Assembly: GCA_947359465.1 (NCBI GenBank)
Contig: OX375878.1
Coordinates: 80,703,627 to 80,767,626, forward strand
DNA: 64,000 nt
From: Metellina segmentata
Lineage: Eukaryota; Arthropoda; Arachnida; Araneae; Tetragnathidae
Reading direction: 5' to 3'
Shown: positions 18,822-30,786 of the stretch, piece after piece
Layout: every line of letters starts with the position of its first letter
Position numbering within the stretch: the first letter of the stretch is position 1
The notes under the pieces: model-generated
Seen by the model: the letters and a program-made list of their open reading frames with translations, nothing else
Database searches by the model: none
What the model was told of the DNA's origin: nothing
Program-made: the position numbers and the translations under genes

Positions 18822-21800
18822 ATAAAAATTACTTCCTTTGTCTCATGGAACTGTCGTGGTTTTCGATCTAAAATAGATGACATAAAAACGATTATATCTT
18901 CTTACCATCCCGCGTGTGTGGCTCTTCAGGAAACTTTCTTGAAATCCTCCCACACATGCAAGATACGCAGGTATAGTTGCATTAGAAAAGATCATGATGC
19001 TGGTACTACAGTGTCTGGAGGTGTGTGCATTTTAACTTCACACGATTTTCCCAGCACTGTAGTTACACTTCGCACATCTTTACAGGCTGTAGCCGTAAGA
19101 ATACATATTCATTCTCTTGTTACAGTCTGCTGCCTATACTTGCCACCACGTGCTGTCATCACACAAGAGGAACTTAATGGACTGATATTTCAGCTTCCAG
19201 TCCCTTTTATTCTGCTTGGTGACCTGAATGGTCACAGTACCCTGTGGGGAAGTGATAGTGCGAACCGTCGAGGGCAACAGATTGAAAAATTGATAACAGA
19301 TCACGCTCTCTGTTTGCTCAATAACGATGAGAAAACGCACTTTCACGAACCCACGAGAACTTACCATTCAGTTGACTTAGCCATCTGTTCTCCAACTCTC
19401 CTTCCGTTGTTGAATCTCGTAGTAGGGAGTGATTTGCTTAACAGCGATCACTTCCCCCTTTTTGTCTCGCATGATAGTAGCGTCAGAGTGAACCGACCAC
19501 CTACCTACTTATATCATCGAGCTAACTGGGTTACATTTTCACAACTAGCAGCGGTTACGGAAACAATGGTTAACATGGATGATATTAACATCGCTGTCAA
19601 CAATGTCACCAACGCAATTATTAAGGCTGCTGATAAAACCATTCCTAAACGTTCCTCTCAACCACGCAGTATATGTAAGCCTTGGTGGAACATCGAATGC
19701 CAAACTGCTTACAAGAGACAAAAGAAGCTGTGGAATATATTTCGGAGATACCCGACTACTACCAACTTGGTCGCATTTAAAAACGCCAAGGCCTTTTCTC
19801 GCAAGGTGAGACGTCAGAGCCAGAGAGAATCTTGGATTAGATACGTCTCTTCTATAACATCTTCAACACCAAGCAAGCAGTTGTGGAGGAAAGTGAAAGC
19901 AGCCAATGGTCTATATCGAGAATCGACCATTCCGATATTAGAAACCACGGCTGCTGTATACTCATCTCCACATGACATTGCCAACGTCATTGGAGAGGCT
20001 TTTGCACTCGTGTCGAGCTCCGACTCTTATAGTCCTGCTTTTCAAGCGACTAAGAGTCAAGCCGAACGTACACGTTTTAATTTTAAAAGCAGAAGAACCC
20101 TCTCCTATAACTGTGAGCTTATGATGTTTGAATTGAAGAAGGCGTTATCTCAAGCACGTAACACCAGTCCTGGGCCGGACGGAATTTCATATTATATGCT
20201 TCGCCACCTATCATCAGATTCTTTGTTCAACATTCTTTTTCTTTTCAACAGAATCTGGAATAAACAAAAATTTCCTGATTCTTGGCAAGAAAGCATCGTG
20301 ATTCCGATCCCGAAGCCTGGCAAGGACCCCAAAGATCCTCTGAGCTATCGTCCAATTGCCTTGACGAGCTGCCTTTGTAAGACCCTTGAACGTATGGTCA
20401 ATGCCCGTTTCATTTACATTCTTGAAAAGAATAATATCATTTCTCCTCACTAGAGTGGCTTCCGCAGAGGAAGATCCACTCTTGACAATTTAGTGAACCT
20501 TGAATCACAAATACGCAATGCGTTTGTGAGGAGAAATCACCTAGTCTCGATCTTTTTTGATGTTGAGAAGGCATATGACCGTACGTGGCGTTATGGTATC
20601 CTCCGTAATATGTTCGATTCTGGATTTAAAGGAAATTTACCACTTTTTATTGAAAACTTTTTAACTTCACGAACTTTTAGAGTACGCATCGGATCAATTT
20701 TATCCAACTCCTTTATCCAAGCTGAGGGAGTCCCTCAAGGTAGTATTTTAAGTGTCACCCTCTTCATCCTTCATTTCAATAACATCATCCATACTCTTCA
20801 CCCACCAGTGCATGGGACTTTATACGTAGACGACTTGCAGATATCATGCCAAGGATCAGACATGCGACTAATCGAGCGGCAACTTCAAACTGCTGTCAAC
20901 AACTTGGTCAAGTGGTGCTACCAGAACGGCCACACACTATCCCCTAGCAAGAGTGTCTGTGTCCACTTCTGCAGAAAGCGGGGTTTACACCTCGACCCCG
21001 AGATTAATATTCGCAATTTTCCGATTCCCGTTGTCAACGAGATGAAATTCCTCGGAGTAATTTTCGACCGCAGGCTCACTTTCCTTCCGCATTTATTATC
21101 TTTGCGAAGGAAATGTGAAAAGTCCTTAAATATCCTCAGGGTGTTATCTAACACATCTTGGGGTGCGGATCGAACATCATTACTCCGAATATATCAATCT
21201 ATTATTCTCTCTCGCATTGACTACGGATGTATTGTGTATAAAACCGCGAATTCAAATAATCTCCGCAGATTGGACACTGTACACCATTCCGCTTTGAGGA
21301 TATGTTCTGGTGCATTCCGCACATCACCTGTTCACAGCCTCTATGTGGAATGCCACCAGCTCCCACTTGACCTGAGGCGAAAGAAGTTGTCTGCCAATTT
21401 TTATTTTAAAATCCAGTCCATGACATCTCATCCTCTGAATCGCATGACTCTTACTCCAGGTTTGAGACGAATTTACGATGCCCGTCCCTCAAATATTCTT
21501 CCGTTTTATGAACGGGTACAAGTAAGCATGAATAACTCAAACCTAAGTGACATTACAACTCAACAAACGAATATTTTACGATTTCCACCTTGGAATACTC
21601 CTTTCGTAAAATATTTAAATCCTTTTTCCCACAATAAATCTGACACCGCCCCAATTGTTTTCCAACAGCTTTTTGCCACACACCGCTGTCAATACTCGTC
21701 ATATATTCCAGTTTTTACGGATGGATCGAAAGGAGTGGGATATGTAGGCTGTGGTATTTCTTTTGATACTGCCATATCCAGTTACAGCCTTCATACTTCC

Positions 21801-22502
21801 TGCTCGGTATATACTGCTGAAGCTGTCGCCATTTATTGTGCGCTCCAGCAGATATCTTCTCTTCGCCACCGTAAATTCTGTGTCTATAGTGATAGTATGA
21901 GTGTCTTGGAACAGTTGGAGTGCTACACTCATAAATGTCACCCCGTTGTGTCAGACATATTTGGCATTCTACATTCACTTGGGAAAAGGAGTTTTGATAT
22001 TTTGTTTTGTTGGGTCCCGAGTCACGTGGGCATTAAAGGTAACGAACTTGCTGACAGTGCTGCGAAGGCAGCCTCTGTTCCACTGCAGCAAGCCGTTCCT
22101 TTAACTGACATCAAAGTGTCCACAAAGGAGTACATTCACTCTTTGTGGCAGGAGTCATGGAATCTGCAAGTCACCAATAAATTACATGCAATCAAACCAT
22201 TTATTCATTTGTGGCCATCTGCCCGAATGCGAGGGACGGATGTCAAACTGACTCGCCTTCGCATCGGGCACACACGATTCACTCATCGTCATCTTTTGTT
22301 GGGCGAGAGTCCATCTTTTTGTCATACATGCTCATTAGATTTTACCGTCAAACACATTTTAATTGACTGCCCTAATTTTAATTATCATCGTTTAAAATTT
22401 TTTAAAACATTGATTTTAAATTTGAACGATCTTATTGGGGAAAACCCTCATCCAAATCTTTTCCCTTTTTTAAGTATCATTGGGTTCTTAAATCTCATAT
22501 AG
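18822..22502 (+). pseudogene. LINE ORF2: endonuclease, reverse transcriptase, RNase H, one nonsense codon
   Basis: The endonuclease shows SWNCRGFRSK, ALQETFL, LLGDLNGHSTLWG and NSDHFPLF. RT shows SPGPDGISYYMLRHL, SYRPIALTSCLCKTLERM, SGFRRGRSTLDNL, FDVEKAYDR and the catalytic YVDD. RNase H shows VFTDGSKG, YTAEAVAIY, YSDSMSVLEQL and WVPSHVGIKGNELAD, and a Cys/His end (CHTCSLDFTVKHILIDC) closes it. A TAG at 20,451-20,453, just before the SGFRRGR block, splits the frame. No in-frame ATG stands before the WNCRG motif. Otherwise about 1,220 codons are open, so inactivation looks recent. Confidence 0.9.
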
Positions 22503-22745
22503 TACTTTTTTCCATCACCATATTTATATCATACCTTTCTATAATTATATATATATTTTTTTTTACCATTTGATCTATATGTTTTGATCATGGCATTTTA
22601 ATTAACTTGCGCAAGACTAACATCTATCATTTATTACAACTCTTTTATATTTACATTCACTTTGATAATTTTTATCTTGCGTTTGGCGCAGCTTGTCCGT
22701 TTTTGGACCTTGCGCCATAAAATCCCAAAATCCAATCCAATCCAA

Positions 22746-23045
22746 TATGTATTTATAGGCAAATTTTAAAATAGTAACTTTTTCTTCAGAAATTGTAAAG
22801 TTGATATGCAATAAGAGTAGTTTTTATTGTTAAAGTAAAAACCTTTCCACCCGTGAACAGTAATCCTACAACTTCTGAAGAGGACAGAAATTACCTATCA
22901 AAATTGTTTCCATGACATCAAAGCATTGTTCATATTCATTTATTACTGAATTGTCATTAAAACAGATAAGCATTGGCAATGTCATAAAACGGACAAAAAA
23001 ACAAAAGACCAGTATCCAGCAGAAAATATCATCCCTTTATGTGCA
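22746..23045. other. No recognised feature
   Basis: AT-rich spacer between the LINE and the Helitron. No supported ORF. Confidence 0.5.
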
Positions 23046-23727
23046 TCTCTACTATTATAAAAGGAAGTGTTTGTTTGTTCGTCTGTTTCTTGCCTTTAAA
23101 TCCTGACGATTCTATGGCACTTACAGCAATGAGATTTGGCACACAGTCAGTCAGAATTTTTTGCAATTTTTGGGTCACGGCGAATTTTAAAATTCAATTA
23201 AGAAGATTTTTAAATGAATTTAATAGTTTTACTCTCTACCTAATTCTTCAAACGCTTTTCTTACGAAAAAAAGAAAAAAAACACGAATCTGGACTTTTTC
23301 TGCCCACGTGACCTTTTTTTATATTTTCGCAAGAGATTGAGACGTCACGTGAACTTTATCTTTAAAAAAAACGTATTGCATCTTCTGCCCTTCGCGTTTA
23401 AAAAAAAAAAAAAAATTTAATTTCCTGTCCCATTCTATTTCCGCGAATGAGAGCAAGAAATAAAACATATTGACGGGATTGTTAAGTTTTTTTTCCGTAA
23501 AATCGGAATCGCTAAAGATAGATTGAAAATTTCAACGGATTTGAAGTCTGCGGAAAATTTTACTATAGATTTATAACTAAAAATATGATTTTCATTAAAT
23601 AAATAATTTTTAAATTGAATATATCTTCAACGGTTTTGAAATTTGCGGTAAATTTTACACCAGATTAATACCTTGCATCACGTCGTTGCGCAACGCAACA
23701 CCACGGGCACGGGCAACGACGGGCTAG
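23046..23727 (+). mobile_element. Non-autonomous Helitron
   Basis: Starts TCTCTACTATTATAAAAGG after an A and ends with a G/C-rich hairpin (gttgcgcaac, then gggcaacgacggg) and CTAG. The next host base should be T. It is found only after removing the adjacent inverted-repeat element (T at 24,416), so that element inserted at the Helitron's end. Helitrons use rolling-circle movement between A and T and leave no target duplication. No Rep/helicase ORF is present. Confidence 0.7.
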
Positions 23728-24411
23728 CCACGAAGTGGGGTCATTCCACGTCAGTTCAACCAGGGTCCGACACCCATGGTCTCAGATTTTGATGAAACTC
23801 GGCATGTGTTCCTTTTATGGGTTTAAGAACACGTATAAATTTTTTTTGCTCTTTCTCAAATGGCTTATGTTTTATAGTCTGTTTTAAAGTTTTTGGAATT
23901 TTCCGGTTTTTATCGATCAGACGGAGGAAACCAAATTTGTTTTTTATAGAAAATAAATTATATCTCCCTTGTTTATCAACCAATGATGATGAAATTTTTT
24001 AAGAGTTTACATCAATATGTAAGAAGTCCAGACAAAAATTAATTATACCTGCAAGTATCTTATACATAGTCACAAAAAAATTCCAAAGTTCTATTTAAAG
24101 ATTTTAAAAATAAAATGGCGAGTTCTACGCTAAGTGGAATATCTTCAAAAGGGTTAAGGACAATCAAGAAAAATTTTTTGTATTCTTGTTCTAAAAGATA
24201 TGCTCTACTACATGCAAAAATAAAATGAATGGTTTTTTTTCACTCCTTTATTAGGCTTTAAAACATAAGCCGCTTGAGATAGAGCAAAAACATTTTATAT
24301 GTGTTCTTAAATCCATAAAAGGAACAAACATGCCAAGTCTCATCAAAATCTGTGATCATGGGTGTCAAATCCTTTTTTGTCTGGATGATTTGACATGGAT
24401 TTACCCAGTGG
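23728..24411. mobile_element. Inverted-repeat DNA element nested at the Helitron 3' end
   Basis: CTAG flanks both sides (23,724-23,727 and 24,412-24,415). The left end (CCACGAAGTGGGGTCATTCC) and the complement of the right end (CCACTGGGTAAATCCATGTC) are related. About 150 bases at each end match in inverted orientation, including gacacccatg and ttccttttatgg. The 684-bp body codes for nothing. The superfamily is unknown. Confidence 0.75.
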
Positions 24412-24589
24412 CTAGTTTTTCTTATAATAACGTGAAGTGGAAAAAGTGATAGAGCCAAACAAAATTATTTGTTTCTTGTTATACGATTTATCATCAAATC
24501 ATTACTTAACCCGTTCTTGTTCTACTTTTTATTTTTATTTTATTTTCCCAAATATTTTCTTTTGTTTCCATTTCAAACCGGACCGGGGT

Positions 24590-24867
24590 AGCCCAGTTGG
24601 AAGTGTGAAATTTTAGCAACCGGAGAGTATTGAATTCGAATTAAGTCATACATCGTTGTGTATACCGAGGTGGCGCACGTTAAAACTGTCGTGGCCTCAA
24701 ATGTCCTTCTGGTGGTGAGGTGCGAGTTCAGGTGTTTCCTCGTCCTCTGACCGTGGTTCTTGGGTTGGCGTGGAAGTTTGGAGAGTGGGGTGCCAGCTCA
24801 GGTGTTGCTTCGTCATCTGACCGTGGTTCAAAATTACGAGGTGTTATCTTCGGTTCTTTCCCTTAAG
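24590..24867 (+). repeat. tRNA-headed SINE with partial body duplication
   Basis: The head has gtagcccagttgg and attcgaattaag. The body phrase ending ctgaccgtggttc occurs twice, with gttggcgtggaagtttggag between, suggesting a template jump or internal duplication. It ends at tctttcccttaagg, where the hAT end begins. Confidence 0.75.
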
Positions 24868-25225
24868 GCAGTGATTCTCAACCTGGGGGGCGCGAGCACA
24901 CTAGAGGGGAGGAAGAATATCGAAGAGAAAATATTATTTAAAAAGAAATTGATTAACTGACTTAAAGGAAAGCACACATACACATAGAAAACAAAATACA
25001 TTTCGACATATTTAATAATTAACTTATTAAAGTAAAACAAATTATAAATCAAAACATACCAAATTAAAAACAAATTTAATAATTATTAATGACTTCTATG
25101 GGCTTGTCTTGTAGAGCAAATTTTTTCGATGTTTAAAATTAGAAATAGCCATTTACAGTTCTGTTTCAATATTTAGCCGAGATCTATATTTTGTCTTCAA
25201 AGAAGCCACATCAGAAAATCCAGTT

Positions 25226-25287
25226 TCACAAAGGTAGGATGTTGAAAGTGGTAATAGAATGCGAAATTCCCTTGTTTTTAGTGCAGA

Positions 25288-25326
<39 letters not shown>

Positions 25327-25531
25327 CATCTACTCCTGACCAAAGTTCCAATAGTGATTTATTACTAAATTGTCTTTTGGTTTCGCCACTTGTCGTGAAA
25401 TCTATGAATTTTTCTTCCTCGTCAATTGAAAGTCCTTCGGGAGTCTTATGAAATGGATCCCTTACCCACTCGTAACTTGCTATCAGTTTGTGGTCAGCAA
25501 GAAAATACTTTTTAAAATTCTTTGCCAGCAT
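25226..25531 (-). pseudogene. hAT transposase C-terminal fragment
   Basis: Residues such as LIASYEWVRDPFHKT, EEKFIDFTTSGETKRQF and LLELWSGVD match the family also known from domesticated zinc-finger BED proteins. An AT microsatellite interrupts the frame after the GVDDY segment. Not functional. Confidence 0.7.
25294..25325. repeat. (AT)n microsatellite
   Basis: About 14 tandem AT units inside the hAT fragment. Confidence 0.9.
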
Positions 25532-25640
25532 AGCTAAATAATTTTCAAATGTTACAAAAACAACTTTTACGTGTTCTTCTTCATCCTTGAATAATTTATT
25601 CTTATCTATTCCTGGAAGTTCACCTCATGATCAATGCAAA

Positions 25641-27420
25641 TTTCAAGTATCACTATATTTTTTGGGGGGAAGTAGTGGGAGTATTTGGTAAAGGTAAAGA
25701 TCAAAACGAGGTAATTGTAAACATGGTATTAGAAGGGTAAAAATACCATTGGAGTTCTTTCTACTGCCATGACTACTGCTTATGCTGTCACTTGTTCAAT
25801 ATTTAATATCACGAGGAAAATCGTTGTTTACAATTACCCCTACTTTCAGGGGCATTTGTAAAACAGCGAATTTAGTATATGCATTATAGATGCATTTGAG
25901 TCCGGTGATCTCAAATTCCTCTTCTGAAACAACATCCACCCTTCATACATACGAAAATTGTGTTTTCTTTCATTTCCTCCCTCAAACATCTACAAGCAGA
26001 AACATCTCTTCTCCCCCCTCCCCCAACAAGTACAAACGTTATAAATTAACAAGTACGTTATTCAATTTCTTTTCTATAATCTTCGTACTAATTAAATATC
26101 AAAGTAGAATATTGACAAGTTAGTTGAGGAGTGTGAACAATGTTTAATTACTTTATCAAGAGTTTGAATATAGGGATTGAAAGTGAACATACAAATTCTG
26201 TTTACAATTACCTTACATAAGAACTGAATAAATGAATTTTCAGCAAGTGCACATCTTTACAAGTTATTATCACAAGTAAATATAAATTGTTTTATTTATA
26301 GTTCTAAAAATTATAAATACAAATTCACAATTATAATACGGCTTAGAAAAATGTTTTGATCCTATTTTTAACGAATTGATTTTTTATTGTATAATTAAAA
26401 GTTTCAAACGTTATCTTTTATTTTAAATATTATCCTTATGTAATTACAGTTTGCACTGATGGGTGGATACAAAACAATTTTCCTCAACAAGAAAAATAAT
26501 TTATGTGATGTACTTAAATTGATGTTACCAAATTCATAACATTTTTATCATGTGACACTAAAGAATATAGTACTCCTAGTTGGCGCAAAAACATAATCGC
26601 CAAGACAGAGAACGATTTCGCACATGTTTTTCACAGTTCGGTTAACTATTTTTAATATTTTAAGGCAATACAAATTTAAATTTATAATTAGAAACACTCT
26701 ACCCGTTATTTTGTTTCAAACATTATTTTAAATACATACTGATTGCAAATGTATGAAATCTTTTCATGGAACGCGAAATGTCCGCAGGTTACATTCATTA
26801 ATTCCCAAGTTATGACACCCTGTAGTATGATTAAAATAGATATTCTAAGAGTTCCAGTACTGAGATGATTTGTGAATTTATTGTATAAAATCAACAAATT
26901 TTAAAACAATTATTTTTATGCGAATGGTGAAAACCACTTTTAACATAACGTTGGAAAAAAATATGATCTTATATTTGGTTATCGTTTACTGTACGGCCCA
27001 CCTTGGCGACTTTACAAACAAAATCTCCAAATTTAAGATGGCGTCGATAAATAAGCCTCAAACAGCGAAATTCTTTGAATGCGTGATAAATTCATCTTAC
27101 AATGAAGAACAAAATGACGTGAAATTTTATTATCGCACAACTTGAGTGCGAAGAAAATCAAACGATAAAAATTAAAGAGTCGATAAAAATATAAGCAGAC
27201 AATAAAATTCAATAATTAAAAAAAAGTTGGAGGACAAACTGTAGATATTATCAGGAAATATTGAAAAATACAAACGTGAAAGAAACGTGTTTCACTCACC
27301 TGTGAAATGTAATTACATCCATATACGCAGCACCGTAGACCCATTTTAATTTGAGTATTCAATGCATTTGCTACTTGCTAGGGAAGAAGGAATGCGCAAA
27401 CAATATGCGCGTTGGAGAGA
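25641..27420. other. AT-rich region, no supported gene
   Basis: One 75-codon ORF (26,918-27,145) contains a hydrophobic start at its second Met (MILYLVIVYCTAHLG) that resembles a signal peptide, but nothing else supports it. No repeat ends are visible. Confidence 0.5.
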
Positions 27421-27424
27421 TAAT

Positions 27425-27765
27425 GGTAATGGTAATTTTAGTTAACGTCGTACTAGAGCAACACAACGGGCTATTGACGACGGTCCGGGATCAGTCCCTT
27501 TAGGGAAAGATCCGAGGACAACACCTCGTAATTTTGAACCACGTTCAGATGACGAAGCAACACCTGAGCTGGCACCTTACTCTCCAAACTTCCACGCCAA
27601 CCCAACGTGAGGACTTTCGGCCACGACTGATTTAAGGTGCACCAGCCGCCTCTACACCATACGCTTACAAACATCCATGCCCGGACCCGTATTCGAACCA
27701 GGAACCTTCCGATCTCTGGAGGCTAACACCTTAACCACTATGCCGACCAACCTCTATTTCGACTT
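27425..27765 (-). repeat. Antisense SINE with type-2 tRNA head
   Basis: A ggtaatggtaat tail leads through the complement of the body to ccatgcccggacccg, ttcgaaccaggaacc and ttaaccactatgccgacc, the complement of box B and box A of the second head. Confidence 0.85.
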
Positions 27766-27774
27766 ATTCACAGA

Positions 27775-28090
27775 ACCGTATCTCCTTAACAAACCACTCT
27801 GGATCGGAAGGTTCCTGGTTCGAATCCGGATCCGGGCATGGATGTTTGTAAACGTATGGTGTAGAGGTGGCTGGTGCACCTTAAATCTGTCGTGGCCGAA
27901 AGTCCTCACGTTGGGTTGGCGTGGAAGTTTGCAGAGTGGGGTGCCAGCTCAGGTGTTGCTTCGTCATCTGACCGTGGTTCAAAATTACGAGGTGTTATCC
28001 TCGAATCTTTCCCTTAAGGTACTGATTCCGGACCGTCGTCAATAGCCCGTTGTGTTGCTCTAGTACGACGTTAACTAAAATTACCATTAC
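27775..28090 (+). repeat. Full SINE copy, type-2 head
   Basis: gatcggaaggttcctggttc (box-B region), then the body ggctggtgcaccttaaatct, gtggaagtttgcagagtgg, ggtggttc-type linker, and the 3' end gttgctctagtacgacgtta plus ttaccattaccattacc. Confidence 0.85.
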
Positions 28091-28410
28091 CATTACCTTA
28101 ACAAACCACTCTAGATCGGAAGGTTCCTGGTTCGAATCCGGATCCGGGCATGGATGTTTGTAAACGTATGGTGTAGAGGCGGCTGGTGCACCTTAAATCT
28201 GTCGTGGCAGAAAGTCCTCACGTTGGGTTGGCGTGGAAGTTTGGAGAGTGGGGTGCCAGCTCAGGTGTTGCTTCGTCATCTGACCGTGGTTCAAAATTAC
28301 GAGGTGTTGTCCTCGGATCTTTCCCTTAAGGGACTGATCCCGGACCGTCGTCAATAGCCCGTTGTGTTGCTCTTGTACAACGTTAACTAAAAATTACCAT
28401 TACCATTTAC
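28091..28410 (+). repeat. Second tandem SINE copy, type-2 head
   Basis: Nearly identical to the copy before it and directly abutting its ttaccattacc tail, giving a head-to-tail pair beside an inverted copy. Confidence 0.85.
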
Positions 28411-28524
28411 CTTAACAAACCAAACAAACAAAACTCAAACAAAACTTAACTTAAAGATTAAAATTCTAAATAAAAAATATCTAAAATAAGTAAAAATAAA
28501 CAGTAAAATACTGACATAAACAGT

Positions 28525-28885
28525 CATCTCACAGGGGTCCAAAACTACGTGGTGTTATCCTCAGACCTTTCCTATGGGGTATTAATCCCGGGCCGTCGTC
28601 AATAGCCCGTTGAATTACTCCTGTACAACGTTAATTAAAATACCTATCTACCTACTAATACACCCAAACCGGGACCAATACCCATTACCATCCTCCAGTG
28701 TGACGTAAATTCAACTACCTACAGTTTAGGTGAGTATGTAGATATTTAATCAACCTCCCACTGCTTGAACGTTGTTAAAAATTACAAGGTGTTGTCCTCG
28801 GATCTTTCCCTTAAAGGACTGATCCTTTACCGTCGTCAATAGCCCGTTGTGTTGCTCTAGTACGACCTTAACTAAAAAATTAACA
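28525..28885 (+). repeat. SINE fragments
   Basis: Two partial bodies: 28,535-28,640 (ggtgttatcctcag to ctgtacaacgtta) and 28,775-28,885 (ttacaaggtgttgtcctcg to tagtacgacctta). The linking sequence resembles 13,970-14,060 in copy A. Confidence 0.7.
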
Positions 28886-28899
28886 ATTACCGGTTGGTC

Positions 28900-29467
28900 G
28901 GCCACTGACATAAGTATCGTAATACTAAGTAAGTAAATTTTTTCGCTATTTTTTTCTTTAGTTTGTGACGTAACAGGTCTTATGGTTCTGTTAATAAATA
29001 CACTCTTCACTTTACCATGCTCAGTATTCACAAGTCTCCCTACGACGTGTCTGCTTGTAAGTATTTATAAATTCGTCATTTTATCAGTTAAAATTGTTGT
29101 GTCTTTGAATGATTTTATGGTCAAATAGCAATCTTGGGGAAGCAAGAGTATAGACTATGTTTTATTATTAAATTATAAATTATAATTTTGTACAATATTA
29201 AATTGGTTTAAGGGATAGATTGGTGGCTAATTAAATCTACCTTCAGTTTTAGTCTTGTATGGGTGATTCGTGCTTTATTCCTTCACTTTCTGATATTCAA
29301 TCCGAGCGATCGTGAAAAATGACATGAAGCTGCTCCCATGAATTCGGTCTCGAGGGTTGATGGAAGCGGAGATCTATTGAGAGTCGTACTTTTTTGACAT
29401 TAAGTTGGTTGTGACCTATCTCTCGATTTGAATACCGATTCGGGCATACCCGGGTTTCTTTTTAATA
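28900..29467. other. No recognised feature
   Basis: AT-rich, no supported ORF or repeat ends. Confidence 0.5.
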
Positions 29468-29477
29468 AGTATTCATT

Positions 29478-30190
29478 GGGGCAACTTTTTGCAGCAAACG
29501 CAACTTTTTTTTGTCCACACGTTCTATGCTGCATGTAAAATACCAAAACCAAAATTCCTCCTCCATGGGGTGTATTGTAAGTGAGTTATAATCGCAACAT
29601 AAATGCATCTTTCTGCTTAAATGCAACCATCTACAACTTCATAAAATGCAGCTTAAAATTAATTAATATGAAATTATTATTTCATTTTTTGCTTTGTGAA
29701 CCAACCCTTCGACCACGTGTTCTGATCTTGCGAACGCCGAAGTTTTGCAGATCTAACAAGAAGTTCATGGAAAGAGGGTGTTCGTCCTAACAGACTAAAG
29801 TGAAATAAATGGCAAGAAGTAACTTTAAACACATTGGTTGGCCCCTTGATAATCCAGAGGAAACTTGCGTAATCGACTGCAGATTTTAAGAGGTTTCGAT
29901 CATTAATATGTTGTTTCCTTGTAGACGACGTTTTAAAATCTCTGAATATTGAGCGAAATAAATTTTGAGCTTCTGCTGTCCGATACAGCACATTGCATGA
30001 CTGCGGCTGGCGCAATTTTTCATTGTTAAAGAAATGACTGTCCAAGAATCGACTATTCAACGTTCTTCTGTATTTAAGAATGTATCGTAATTCTGTTGTA
30101 CGCGACTGAAATTTCTATTCCATAAATGCATCTTTAGGGAATAATAAATGCAACTTTTCCCATTTTTACTGCAACAAAAAAAGTTGCCCT
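29478..30190. mobile_element. Mutator-like DNA element with 10-bp target duplication
   Basis: The ends are inverted: ggggcaacttttt at the left and agggcaacttttttt as the complement of the right. They are flanked by agtattcatt (29,468-29,477) and agtaatcatt (30,191-30,200), nine of ten matching. A 9-11-bp target duplication is the usual Mutator signature, hence the tentative family. Confidence 0.55.
29677..30060 (-). other. ORF of unknown function inside the Mutator-like element
   Basis: A 127-codon open frame on the minus strand with no recognised motif. It lies wholly inside the element, so it may be a captured or transposase-derived fragment, or chance. Confidence 0.2.
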
Positions 30191-30786
30191 AGTAATCATT
30201 TTGAAGTGATGCTATTCTTCTGGTAGGTAATTTCGTGAGCTGTTCGTCTTAAATCTCATAACCCACCTCTATGATAATTGTTAGGTTTGGTATTTAACAT
30301 GACTTAAATGCTAAAACTTCCGACAGATTAATATTATCTCATTGAGGTAGTGTCTTTCATTCCTCTAGATAAGCGGTGAAAAGATTGGAGTGCTTTCATA
30401 TAAGACCAGACTAATCCAATTATGGTAATTGGTAGACATATCCCCGGGAGCCGAAAGTGCTTAAAACTGCTACGTACGTCGCAGAACAAAGTCTTTGCAG
30501 AATAATTTTTCTTTAATTTTATCAAAATTTTAACCGATTTTTTTTTTATTCATTAATGACTATGTTCTGCAGTGCAAAGCGCGCTCCTCGCCCCACCTTT
30601 TTTCTTTTCTGGCTACGGAAGAACTTCCCTACACAGCCCAAATTACCACAAACACTTTATAAGTAACGTATCTTCTATCTCAATGACAAGATATTTAACT
30701 TCAAAAGCTATCGACAGAATTGAAAATTCTGAAAGTATGCTTTGGTTTTAAGTAAAACGTCAAAATTAATTAACTTTACTATAAAT

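Larger units (their letters stand above)
17990..22745 (+). mobile_element. RNase H-bearing LINE (I/jockey superfamily), nearly complete
   Basis: Contains a zinc-knuckle ORF1, then endonuclease, reverse transcriptase and RNase H in ORF2, then a 3' tail ending in repeated ccaat units. The RNase H domain points to the I-like side of the superfamily rather than typical jockey; this is inference. The 5' end is probably truncated near 17,990, where ORF1 similarity begins abruptly. It is the likeliest source of the machinery for SINEs in this window sharing its 3' tail. Confidence 0.85.
24868..25640 (-). mobile_element. hAT element fragment (one end only)
   Basis: One terminal sequence, cagtgattctcaacctgg, is typical of hAT ends. 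The minus strand carries the C-terminal part of a transposase. The opposite end is not visible, so the element is truncated near 25,640. Confidence 0.65.

Noticed and set aside
26918..27145. 75-codon ORF with a hydrophobic segment as a secreted protein gene
   Set aside because: Only a hydrophobic stretch supports it, in AT-rich DNA, with no splice, cysteine pattern or polyadenylation evidence.
27471..28357. Several ORFs ending in SLESGVPAQVLLRHL-type peptides on both strands
   Set aside because: They are frames through SINE bodies; the same peptide recurs at each SINE copy.
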